This document shows, piece after piece, positions 7,960 to 15,484 of a stretch of DNA of 23,382 nt (position 1 is the first letter of the stretch; each line of letters opens with the position of its first letter). Source of the DNA: Verrucomicrobiota bacterium (GTDB lineage: Bacteria; Verrucomicrobiota; Verrucomicrobiae; Limisphaerales; UBA11358); contig JACZKP010000167.1 in assembly GCA_014860005.1 (NCBI GenBank), positions 1-23,382 of the forward strand, given 5' to 3'. The notes below the pieces were generated by a model. It was given only the letters and a program-made list of their open reading frames with translations. It did not search any database and was not told the DNA's origin. A program made the translations under genes and the position numbers.

Positions 7960-8210
7960 ATGCCTTTCGGGAATTCCGGCAGACGTTTGTCCCGAAGGGA
8001 CATCCGAAAACAGCGCAGCGTTTCAAGGCTGGGTTGAGGCGAGCAGGCAGGCAAGTCCCCGAGGGACGGCAGAAATCCAACTCCGAATTCCAATCTTCTT
8101 TCGTCCCTCCAGGACTCGGTGACTTTGAACCGGACCACCCAGCGTTAAAAACGCTGGGCTACTCTCACCCTGTCCCTCCGGGACGGGGGCGTCGAATTCC
8201 CGAAAGGCAT
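7960..8210. repeat. 251-bp element bounded by perfect 17-bp inverted repeats
   Basis: ATGCCTTTCGGGAATTC at 7960-7976 is exactly repeated in reverse complement at 8194-8210. Between them lie several smaller hairpins: GTCCCGAAGGGAC near 7989, GTCCCCGAGGGAC near 8055, CCCAGCGTTAAAAACGCTGGG near 8140, and GTCCCTCCGGGAC near 8172. No credible gene is present. The structure resembles a non-autonomous, MITE-like or compound REP element of a family other than that linked to the RAYT genes. It occupies most of the gap between sulfatases 3 and 4. The part before it (7791-7959) shows only a GCGGGCTTCAGCCCGC hairpin around 7880. Confidence 0.75.
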
Positions 8211-8251
8211 TAGGTTTCAGTCCTGTAGCGCAGTCGGCTGCGTTACGTAGT

Positions 8252-10159
8252 TCACGGCAATTGCTGCGCGGCCTTGCCCTTGGCCTTGCGCGCGGGAACT
8301 GCGGGTTGGCTCGCTCCCGGCACAATGTTCTGAATCAAACGCGGCACGTAACTGTTAAAGCGCGCATCCGGCGACGGGCCATTCGGATTCAGGCCGCGGA
8401 CGAAGTCGTGCAGGGAAGCCGCGTTCTTTCCGAGGGCTTCAATGGCGGCGAGCGCGGACATGGAGACGAACACGCCGTTCTTCTCCGGCGGTGCGAGTTC
8501 GCGCAAAACCGTCAGGGCCGACGCGCGGACGCTTTCCCGTCCGTGCAGACCAAGCGCCTCGGCCGCAACGATGCGGACGTAAGGCGAGGCGTCGTCGAGC
8601 GCGGCGCGCAACAAATCCTCGTTCTGCGCTACGGGGTTCTGCCCGCGCATTAGAAATCCGAGCGCAGCCCAGTAACGCACGGCACTGTCGGAGTCGGCCA
8701 ACAGCTTTTGCAGTTCCGGCAGTGCCCCCGGCTCCAGATTCGATGCGAGTTCTGCCGCCGCGACGATGCGCTTCAACGGATACCGCGCTTCATCGCGTGC
8801 CAGTTCGTAAGGCGTACTGCCCTGCGAACGGGAATGAATTTCGCCCTCGGGCAGAAAACAGATATCGCGAATCCTGACCAAATGCTCGCGCTGTGCCGTG
8901 CGGAGTTTTTCCAGAATGGCGCGATGCTCGGGCGAGTTGGCGAGATTGCGGACTTCGTCACGGTCGGTGTGCAGATCGTAAAGTTCCTCCGAGGCCTTGG
9001 GCACGCGCCAGAAAATGGACTGCGCCTCGGTGGTTTTGCCCTGGTCAAAAAGTTCGCGCCAGACCCGCGTGGTGGGCGTTTCAAACTGATACGACACGCG
9101 CTGCCCTTGCGAGACGTGGGGAAAGTAGTTGCGCAGATAAACATAACGGCCATCGGTGACGCTGCGCACAAGGTCCATGCGTTCATCCATGCGACCGCGC
9201 TCGCCAAAGAGAAACGCTGGCGGCTTGCTCTGATGCGGGCCGGCGAAGGCGTGCCCTTGCATCCACTCGGGCGGCTTGACGCCCACGAGACTCAACAGCG
9301 TAGGCGCGAGGTCCACGAAGCTTACGAGGCGATCTGATTTGCCGCCTGCCTGATATTCTTTCGGCGCGAGATGTTTCCACTTCTCCGGGAAGTAAACCAC
9401 CAGCGGTACGCTCAGGCCCGAATCGGAGGGCCAGCGTTTGCCGCGCGGCATCCCGCTCCCGTGATCGCCGTAGTAGAACACAATCGTGTCTGCGGCCAGA
9501 CCCGCTTCTTCGATTTCCTTCAAGCGCCGGCCCGCATCGGCATCAGCTTCACTGACCTTGTCGTAATATTGCGCCCAATCCTGGCGCACTTCCGGCGTGT
9601 CGGGATGATAAGCCGGCACACGCATCTTGGCGGGATCGGCAATCTGTTTGTGCGGCCGCGTGCGAATCTGGCTTTCGTGACTTTTGGTCGAGTTGAAAAT
9701 GGCGAAAAACGGCTGGCCGGCGGTGCGGTTCTGCCAATGGGCTTTCGCGGACGATTCATCCCACAGCCGCGCGGGCTTGCGGACGTTGTAATCTTCCTTG
9801 CTGTTATTCACGCAATAGTAACCGGCCTCGCGGAGAAATTGTGGATAGAGCTTCAACTCCGCCGGCATTGAAACCATCGAGCGCATGTGCTGGCCGCCGC
9901 TGCTGGACGGATACAAGCCGGAAATGATGGCCGTACGCGCCGGGGCACAGACTGGCGCGGTGGACCACGCACGCGTGAAGAGCATGCCCTTGGCAGCCAG
10001 GGCATCCACATTGGGCGTGCGCGCGTTGGCGTCGCCGTAACAACCCATTTCCGGCCCGTGATCCTCACTGGTCAGCCAGAGGATGTTGGGTTTGCCAGTT
10101 GTGGCGGCGGTCGAATTGGCAATAATCAAACCGGCGAATAGGCTGAGCGGAACTTTCAT
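8252..10159 (-). CDS. Secreted sulfatase 4 with C-terminal HEAT-like repeats
   Basis: A 635-aa protein, longer than its neighbours. The ATG at 10159 begins a signal peptide (MKVPLSLFAGLIIANSTA); upstream in-frame Mets lack one. The sulfatase domain spans about residues 20-480: SEDHGPEMGCYGD has Glu-Asp where others have Asp-Asp; C71 in VCAPARTAIISG is the formylglycine site with Ala for Ser; FYYGDHGSGMPRGKR carries the later metal ligands. Residues about 495-600 contain HEAT-like helical pairs (LPELQKLLADSDSAVRYWAA and LLRAALDDASPYVRIVAAEA), followed by a Lys/Ala-rich tail (RKAKGKAAQ). The layout matches a planctomycete and verrucomicrobial group often annotated as N-sulfoglucosamine-type sulfatase with HEAT repeats. 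The repeats may hold a partner or a polysaccharide; this is inference. Confidence 0.9.
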   Translation of the reverse strand: MKVPLSLFAGLIIANSTAATTGKPNILWLTSEDHGPEMGCYGDANARTPNVDALAAKGMLFTRAWSTAPVCAPARTAIISGLYPSSSGGQHMRSMVSMPAELKLYPQFLREAGYYCVNNSKEDYNVRKPARLWDESSAKAHWQNRTAGQPFFAIFNSTKSHESQIRTRPHKQIADPAKMRVPAYHPDTPEVRQDWAQYYDKVSEADADAGRRLKEIEEAGLAADTIVFYYGDHGSGMPRGKRWPSDSGLSVPLVVYFPEKWKHLAPKEYQAGGKSDRLVSFVDLAPTLLSLVGVKPPEWMQGHAFAGPHQSKPPAFLFGERGRMDERMDLVRSVTDGRYVYLRNYFPHVSQGQRVSYQFETPTTRVWRELFDQGKTTEAQSIFWRVPKASEELYDLHTDRDEVRNLANSPEHRAILEKLRTAQREHLVRIRDICFLPEGEIHSRSQGSTPYELARDEARYPLKRIVAAAELASNLEPGALPELQKLLADSDSAVRYWAALGFLMRGQNPVAQNEDLLRAALDDASPYVRIVAAEALGLHGRESVRASALTVLRELAPPEKNGVFVSMSALAAIEALGKNAASLHDFVRGLNPNGPSPDARFNSYVPRLIQNIVPGASQPAVPARKAKGKAAQQLP

Positions 10160-10388
10160 GCGGGAGCAAGATAAACGCACAGACGCGCCAAGGAAACCAC
10201 GGAAAACTCCGACGCCATTGGGACAAAAGGCAGCCGTGACCGCCATCCTGTATTCCAAGTCCAAGATTGCGCGGCAGCGACCGGGTCAATCCTGGTCATT
10301 TCAAATCTTGCATGGAAAGGGATCGCCGGGCATCCCAGCACTTGGTTTTGCTCAGGCTGCGGAATATGCTCGGGGACAGAGCAGAACC
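10160..10388. other. Divergent intergenic region between sulfatase 4 and the plus-strand cassette
   Basis: This 229-bp gap separates divergent genes and must hold the promoter for the cassette's first gene, and for sulfatase 4 if that gene is not read from elsewhere. No confident -35/-10 pair was seen. A plus-strand frame is open right through it but overlaps the start of sulfatase 4 and lacks a good start before 10389. GGGGA at 10372-10376 is a possible, distant ribosome binding site for the 10389 start. Confidence 0.5.
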
Positions 10389-11348
10389 ATGACCACAGCC
10401 CTCGATCTCGACTTGAAGAAACTCAAAGCCCGCGCGTTTGACCGGGCAGAATGGGCCGGGGAAGTTCTCCGCCGTTATCACGCCGCGCTCCCGGGCTTTG
10501 ACGCAGCGACGGCGCAGTTACTGCAAGTCCTCCACCAGTGGATGTTCGTTCCGCCGACACTCTGGCCGTTCAATGTTCAGGACGTGCTCGCGGATTGCCT
10601 CACTGCCTTGGCAAAGAAGCAGCGTCTCAACGTCCGACACCGACTGCTCATCGAGCTCCTGCCTGAACCGCCCGATGAATCAATTTGCGCCGCGGTGGCC
10701 GACCACGAACTCCACATCCAAAAGGGCGACTACGAGCATCTGGTCAGAACGCCGGCGAAATACGCCCAAAACGAACTCACCATCAAAACCAATCCCGAGC
10801 TGCGCCGACAATGGGAGCGCATCAAGGCGGCCTTCGATATCCGCGCCTTCTGCGATCACAAAGGCGTGATCCGCCGCAGCATGAGCGTCGAGCGCAATTT
10901 GCGTCCGTCGTTTTCCGTGAACCTGCGGCGCCGCCAAGCAGTCTTCCAGGCGGCATTCGATGCGTTTTGTTTGCGCTGGAATCTTTACGGCATGCAAAAC
11001 GATGAGCCGCTCCCGCTGAAACTGGCGGTCAACCTCACACCTTACGGGACGATGATTCACATCCCCGCCTACTGGTCGTTTGACCCCAAGCGCGATATTC
11101 GTTGGGACGGCATTGCCAAACTCCACCGCGCCCGCGTCCCGGGACGCCAAGGCTCTGCGCTGGCCGAAGGCGGTGCCGCGCGGATGCAAGCGGCCGGGAA
11201 GCTGCGGCACCTCGATCAGGAAGTGAAACGCCGAGGGTTGAAAGGTGAGGAACGGCACGCATTTCTCTGTGCGGGGCTTGGCTTGGATTCCCGCACCAGC
11301 CCCAAACGTCTAAGCCGGCTACGGGCGGAATTCAAGAGCCGCCCCTGA
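10389..11348 (+). CDS. Uncharacterised 319-aa protein, first gene of the cassette
   Basis: I do not recognise this family. The protein is soluble, with no signal peptide or membrane segment. Features seen: an N-terminal helical region (about 1-110); a central stretch ending KAAFDIRAFCDHKGVIRRSMSVERNL; a hydrophobic/aromatic part (NLTPYGTMIHIPAYWSF); and a strongly basic C-terminal third ending KGEERHAFLCAGLGLDSRTSPKRLSRLRAEFKSRP, which could be a helix-turn-helix-like DNA-binding segment. The ATG at 10389 was chosen because the longer open frame would run into the divergent sulfatase. It lies 124 bp upstream of the AAA ATPase gene on the same strand. Codon usage is normal for a real high-GC gene. 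A nucleic-acid-binding role is only a guess from the basic tail and neighbours. Confidence 0.75.
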   Translation: MTTALDLDLKKLKARAFDRAEWAGEVLRRYHAALPGFDAATAQLLQVLHQWMFVPPTLWPFNVQDVLADCLTALAKKQRLNVRHRLLIELLPEPPDESICAAVADHELHIQKGDYEHLVRTPAKYAQNELTIKTNPELRRQWERIKAAFDIRAFCDHKGVIRRSMSVERNLRPSFSVNLRRRQAVFQAAFDAFCLRWNLYGMQNDEPLPLKLAVNLTPYGTMIHIPAYWSFDPKRDIRWDGIAKLHRARVPGRQGSALAEGGAARMQAAGKLRHLDQEVKRRGLKGEERHAFLCAGLGLDSRTSPKRLSRLRAEFKSRP

Positions 11349-11472
11349 GGTGGTTTTCTTTTCTCGTCCTGAATACCTCCATTGCCTCAACCGAGTTGGG
11401 ACAAGGTTTGGGGACATTCAGTTCCGTTGAAGTGCCATCCGAACCAGAGCAGACTCCGATAGAACAAAGTAT

Positions 11473-12636
11473 ATGCTTATGCCAAAAGCTCCTGAAACCA
11501 CGCAGACCGCCACGGCGTCATCCCTGACGGGGTGCGAGCGGGCGACGCCGGGCCCCGGGAGCTTTATTTTTCCACCAAGCGTGATCTGTGACCTGTCCGA
11601 AGCCCGGGGTTTTTACCCGACGCACAACACGCCGCATGTTCCCGTGCTGGCTGCTTTCGGCGGGGACCGCTTGCATGTATGCCGATTGGAAGGTTCATGG
11701 GATTTGGAGCGGGCGGTCTCGGAAAATTCGGATGCTCTGATTCGATCCATCCGCATGTTGCCTCGCAAACCCACCTTGGCGGGACTGGATGACCTGACCT
11801 TTCAATTCGGACCCCGGGCCTTTCTTTGCGCCGATAAGAACCGGATCGTGGGCTACGCTTCCACCCCGGAGGAAGCCGAGCGTCTCGTGACCCACTTCAG
11901 CAAGACCTACCGCAAGCCGCCCGCGGCTACCGGCGGGACTTTTCACCTGATTGCGCAAGGCCGCACGGAAATCAGTTGTCACTCCGTCACTTTGCCGGCC
12001 GACACGTTCCTCAGCCCGGAAGCCCTCGGCCTCCACTACGGCAACGGCAGTGGAGAATGGCATCAGGACTTGGTCGCAAAACTAAGCAATCGCAACCACG
12101 GGCTTTCGATCTTTGAAGGCCGACCCGGAACCGGCAAGAGCTTCTATCTCCGCCACCTGATGGGCGTGCTCCAGGAATCGCACCGCTTCTATTTCATCCC
12201 CACCGCGATCCTGGGCGTGCTGTCCAAGCCGGAATTCATCGGCTTCTGGGCGGAACAGCGCCGCAGCCATGCCCGCCGCAAATTCGTCGTCATTCTCGAG
12301 GATTCCGATGCGGCACTGATGACGCGCGGCGCTGACAACCGCGAGCAAGTCAGCGCCATCCTGAACCTCTCGGACGGGATGCTGGCCGATTTCCTCCGGC
12401 TGCATCTCATCTGCACGATCAACTGTTCCGCCACCGACCTTGATCCGGCGTTGCTGCGACCCGGCCGTCTGCTTTGTCACCGCGTCTTTGGCCGGCTCGA
12501 TTACGCACAGGCAGTCCGGCTCGCCGAAACCTTGGGTCGAAAGCTGCCAATGCCCGGCGACTATTCGCTCGCGGAAATTTTCGCCGAAAATGAGAAACAG
12601 GAAATCAGCCGTCCACGAATTGGATTCGCAGCATGA
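11473..12636 (+). CDS. AAA family ATPase, second gene of the cassette
   Basis: A 387-aa protein with an unrecognised N-terminal domain (about 1-195) and a C-terminal AAA module. Walker A is GRPGTGKS at 216-223 (K222). Walker B is FVVILED at 271-277, with Glu-Asp where Asp-Glu is common. Sensor 1 is the Asn of LICTINCSAT (N317). DPALLRPGR at 324-332 carries the arginine-finger-type residues. This last motif is typical of classical AAA proteins such as BCS1- and FtsH-type ATPases, which form hexamers to remodel proteins or nucleic acids. There is no membrane segment. Another in-frame ATG lies two codons in (11479), so the start is uncertain by six bases. The stop overlaps the next gene by 4 bp (ATGA), indicating translational coupling. 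Function beyond ATP hydrolysis is unknown. Confidence 0.88.
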   Translation: MLMPKAPETTQTATASSLTGCERATPGPGSFIFPPSVICDLSEARGFYPTHNTPHVPVLAAFGGDRLHVCRLEGSWDLERAVSENSDALIRSIRMLPRKPTLAGLDDLTFQFGPRAFLCADKNRIVGYASTPEEAERLVTHFSKTYRKPPAATGGTFHLIAQGRTEISCHSVTLPADTFLSPEALGLHYGNGSGEWHQDLVAKLSNRNHGLSIFEGRPGTGKSFYLRHLMGVLQESHRFYFIPTAILGVLSKPEFIGFWAEQRRSHARRKFVVILEDSDAALMTRGADNREQVSAILNLSDGMLADFLRLHLICTINCSATDLDPALLRPGRLLCHRVFGRLDYAQAVRLAETLGRKLPMPGDYSLAEIFAENEKQEISRPRIGFAA

Positions 12637-13154
12637 CGAAAATGAAACTCAAAAAACCAATGCTGGACAAAGAGCTGGATGGAAAACGGGCGAAGCCACT
12701 GCCTCCTGCCCAAACGAAGTTGCGGCCAGTCGGGATCAGCGCGTCGGAATTGCGCGAAGCGGAGGAGAAAAAATTGCTGTCGGCGGCCAAACGCAAGCTA
12801 CCCGAACTGAAAGCACTGCTGACGTCTGTCTCAGATCATTGGGGTTACGAAGACCCGATTTACCGGTTTTATCATCATTCGTTCAAGACGCTCCGCGCGC
12901 AAACGGCGACCTTGAAAATTGTCGAAACGCTGCAATCATTTGCGCCGCATCTCAGATTGAATCCCGACTTCCTCGAAATTGTGGTGGCCGGCACGGCGAA
13001 ACCGCCGCCCTCTCAGCGCGCCATCATCGAAGCGTTCTTCCATGCCCGCCACCTGCTGCTCATGCTCTGCAAATATGCCGAAGAACTCTCCGAGCCTCCG
13101 GCGGTCCTGCCATCGGGATGGGCCACGGTCCTTTATTTGTATAACATCCGGTGA
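12633..13154 (+). CDS. Uncharacterised 173-aa protein coupled to the AAA ATPase
   Basis: I do not recognise the family. Its ATG overlaps the ATPase stop in an ATGA arrangement, so the two are probably made in matched amounts and may form a complex. The first 40 residues are rich in Lys and Pro (MTKMKLKKPMLDKEL...) and probably disordered. A predicted helical body follows (EAEEKKLLSAAKRKLPELKALL), then SDHWGYEDPIYRFYHHSFKTL and a hydrophobic helix near residues 130-150 (AFFHARHLLLMLCKYAEEL). That helix is too short and broken by charges to be a clear membrane segment. It lies 24 bp upstream of the exonuclease gene. It could be an adaptor or regulator of the ATPase; this is inferred from gene order only. 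Confidence 0.8.
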   Translation: MTKMKLKKPMLDKELDGKRAKPLPPAQTKLRPVGISASELREAEEKKLLSAAKRKLPELKALLTSVSDHWGYEDPIYRFYHHSFKTLRAQTATLKIVETLQSFAPHLRLNPDFLEIVVAGTAKPPPSQRAIIEAFFHARHLLLMLCKYAEELSEPPAVLPSGWATVLYLYNIR

Positions 13155-13178
13155 GCCGCACGCCGGTCGAACGACACC

Positions 13179-13748
13179 ATGATCATCACCAGCATTGATT
13201 TTGAAACGGCCAATCCTTCACGCGTGAGCATCTGCGCCGCCGGCATGGCGGTGTTTGAAAACGGCATTCTGACTGAGACGCCCTATTGGCTGGTGCGGCC
13301 ACCGAAAGGACACGGCTGGTTCTGGGAACGCTTCATCGCATGTCATGGTTTGACCCACCTTGATGTGCTGGACGCGCCCGAGTTTCCCGACATTGCACCG
13401 GAATTCCTGGCTCGACTCAGCCGATCTGATCTCGTGATCGCGCACAACGTGGGCTTCGATATCGGGCATTTGCGCGAAACGTTGCAGCATTTCGGCCTGG
13501 CCTGTCCGGAGTTTGATTACCTCTGCACCTGCCAGCTTGCCCGGCGCGTTTGGTCGGAATTGCCCAACCATCAACTGCACACCCTCGCGGCCCACATCGG
13601 CCACGAGTTCAACCACCACCACGCCCAAGCCGACGCCGAAGCCGCTGGGCGGGTGATGCTGGCGATGATGAAACAGGGGAACGCGAAGATGTTGGCTGAG
13701 TTGCTGGTGAACGCAGGATTGGAGCGCCGTCGATTCCCATACAAGTGA
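13179..13748 (+). CDS. DEDDh 3'-5' exonuclease (DnaQ/epsilon-like), stand-alone
   Basis: A 189-aa exonuclease of the RNase H-fold DnaQ superfamily, which removes nucleotides from 3' ends with two metal ions. All five catalytic residues are visible: D7 and E9 in SIDFETAN (Exo I), D94 in AHNVGFDIGHL (Exo II), and H148 with D152 in HHHAQADAEAAG (Exo III, DEDDh type). It lacks polymerase, helicase or BRCT domains, so it is a free-standing exonuclease, not a replicative subunit. The closest type is the polymerase III epsilon-like group. It lies 24 bp after the 173-aa gene and 66 bp before the next nuclease gene, all on the plus strand, so it probably belongs to the same transcript. The substrate, DNA or RNA, cannot be decided from sequence. 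Confidence 0.9.
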   Translation: MIITSIDFETANPSRVSICAAGMAVFENGILTETPYWLVRPPKGHGWFWERFIACHGLTHLDVLDAPEFPDIAPEFLARLSRSDLVIAHNVGFDIGHLRETLQHFGLACPEFDYLCTCQLARRVWSELPNHQLHTLAAHIGHEFNHHHAQADAEAAGRVMLAMMKQGNAKMLAELLVNAGLERRRFPYK

Positions 13749-13814
13749 TAACCCACAGCATTGAAATATGGAGATTGCTGCGAACCCGGAGAACTGATAC
13801 CACTCGTGCCAGTG

Positions 13815-15083
13815 ATGGCTTCACAACCCGACATGGATTCGCCGCCCGCGGGAGCAGAACTCGCGCGACTGCAAAATGCGGAGTACGGGCGGATCATGGA
13901 CAGAGTGCATAATCTGGTAACGGATGCGCGCCTCTCTTCATTGGCACAAAAATATCGCGAGAACGAGCAAGAGCGTGAATTCGACACCGGCTTCAATCTG
14001 TTTGAGTTAATTTCGGGCCACTACTACCGGGAGACTTTTCATAGCGACATTCTCCACGCCTTGCTTGATCCTAAAGCCAAGCATGGTGCGGGGAATCAAT
14101 ACCTCAGGCTTTTTCTGAAGTACATCGCTGCTGAACACCGGGTTGGACTTCAAGAGGAGAATTACACAGAGGCTCAAGTTGCCAAGGAGGAGGGCAAGAT
14201 GGACATCCTCATCAAGGGCTCTGAACATGCGATTTTGATCGAAAACAAGATCAACGGCGCCCGTGATACACACCGTCAACTCCCACGATATTTGAAACAA
14301 ATTGAAGACCGGGGCTATAAATGCGACGCAATCATTTACCTGAGGTTGCACGGGGACGCCGGGCCAGACGATGCGGAATGGACAGACGAGGAAAAGCATC
14401 AGGTGAAACAGAAGCTTAAAGTGATCTGCGCCTCCGCTGGAGCTAGTGATACCACCGAAAAGGACTTGCTCAGAGGGTGGATTCGAAAATGCGAAACCCA
14501 GTCAACTGTGGACTCCGATGCGCGGCTCATTCTTAGGCAATACGGACGGATAATCGAAAGACTTGGAAGGCAAGTTATGAACAACCCTGTCATGGATGAT
14601 TTTTACAAAGTGATCGTTGATCCTGAAAACTTCAAAGCAGCTGAAACTTTGAGGACGATGCTCGATGAACTTCCCAACTATCGGGCATTAAGGATTGTCA
14701 ACCAATTCAAGAACCAGTGCGCCCCGTTTGAGACTGTTTTCGACTATAAGAATGGCGCACTATTTCGTGTGGTGGTTGGTCAGTCTCAGTTCCAATTGGC
14801 AGTCTGGGCTCAATCGGATCACTACCTGTTCGAATTCCACGACATACCTGATACCCAAGGGGCCAATCGACGGGCCGAGCAGATGCTTCAGAAAATGGGT
14901 TGCTTGGACGAGTATATTCTGCGCAATCCCCAGAACCCTCTTGAAAAAGTGTTTCGCCTTAAGATACCGTTATCGTTCCCTTCAGAAGAGGCGCTTCTCT
15001 TTTCGCACATCAAGGCCTTCAAGGTCGAATTACAAAAACACTTACCATCAAAAGCGCATACGGAGCTAAACAATCTTCCCTGA
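13815..15083 (+). CDS. PD-(D/E)XK superfamily nuclease
   Basis: About 422 aa. The nuclease core is in the first half: HSDILHALLDPKAKHGAGNQYL, then GKMDILIKG with the catalytic Asp, then ILIENKINGARDTHRQLPRYL with the E-x-K pair. This matches the Pfam PDDEXK_4 type (PF14281) as I remember it. The C-terminal half has no recognised domain. The frame is open from a TTG at 13761, but the ATG at 13815 is a more usual start; GTG at 13806 or 13812 is also possible, with GGAGAA at 13788-13793 as a likely ribosome binding site. The base composition is visibly more A+T-rich than the neighbours, suggesting recent acquisition. It is the last gene of the plus-strand cassette. Relatives are often free-standing genes in variable regions; a defence role is inference. 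Confidence 0.85.
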   Translation: MASQPDMDSPPAGAELARLQNAEYGRIMDRVHNLVTDARLSSLAQKYRENEQEREFDTGFNLFELISGHYYRETFHSDILHALLDPKAKHGAGNQYLRLFLKYIAAEHRVGLQEENYTEAQVAKEEGKMDILIKGSEHAILIENKINGARDTHRQLPRYLKQIEDRGYKCDAIIYLRLHGDAGPDDAEWTDEEKHQVKQKLKVICASAGASDTTEKDLLRGWIRKCETQSTVDSDARLILRQYGRIIERLGRQVMNNPVMDDFYKVIVDPENFKAAETLRTMLDELPNYRALRIVNQFKNQCAPFETVFDYKNGALFRVVVGQSQFQLAVWAQSDHYLFEFHDIPDTQGANRRAEQMLQKMGCLDEYILRNPQNPLEKVFRLKIPLSFPSEEALLFSHIKAFKVELQKHLPSKAHTELNNLP

Positions 15084-15152
15084 AGAATCACAAACCACTT
15101 CCGTGCAGGTTCAGAATTTCGCGTGCGCAGTTTCCCCACTCAATTCAACGCA

Positions 15153-15484
15153 ATGAAAACTCGTCTGAAAGAGCCGGCAGTCTCAATTGGTTGGCGGTTA
15201 CTAGCTGTCGGGCTCATCGCCCCGTTCTTATTGGTCGTGCCAACCTGGGCCGCACCGACCACCACCAACTACCAACTCACCGTTCAGACATCGCGCGCGA
15301 ATGCGTTGTACGAGCAAGGCGAGGTGGTCCGCTTCGACTTGACGTTGCTCCAGAACGGCGAGCCATTGCCCGTCGCTGAGATCAGGTGGAGCACCAGCAA
15401 GGATGGATTCCCACCGGAGCGGGTTGGCCGACTCACATCCTGGCCAATGGCAGTGGTGTGGTGCCGAGCCACCTCAATAAACCA
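15153..15484 (+). pseudogene. 5' fragment of an acetylxylan-esterase-like gene, cut by REP sequence
   Basis: The ATG at 15153 opens a signal peptide (WRLLAVGLIAPFLLVVPTWA) followed by NYQLTVQTSRANALYEQGE and IRWSTSKDGFPPE. This matches the N-terminal Ig-like domain that precedes the catalytic domain in secreted acetylxylan esterases (AXE1/cephalosporin-C deacetylase family), as I recall it. At about 15425-15445 the frame breaks: the continuation LANGSGVVPSHLNKP is found in another frame, consistent with loss of one base. Homology ends at 15484, exactly where REP palindromes begin. The catalytic alpha/beta-hydrolase domain is absent from the window. This gene probably once deacetylated glycans alongside the sulfatases. 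The family call rests on the short domain only. Confidence 0.7.

Noticed and set aside
7794..8213. A possible 139-aa gene in the gap between sulfatases 3 and 4
   Set aside because: Its sequence is made of hairpin repeats and inverted ends, with no start signal or domain; it is better explained as a repeat element.
13761..13814. TTG start at 13761 for the PD-(D/E)XK nuclease
   Set aside because: It is a rare start with no clear ribosome binding site; ATG at 13815 or GTG at 13806 or 13812 is more likely. Not decisively excluded.
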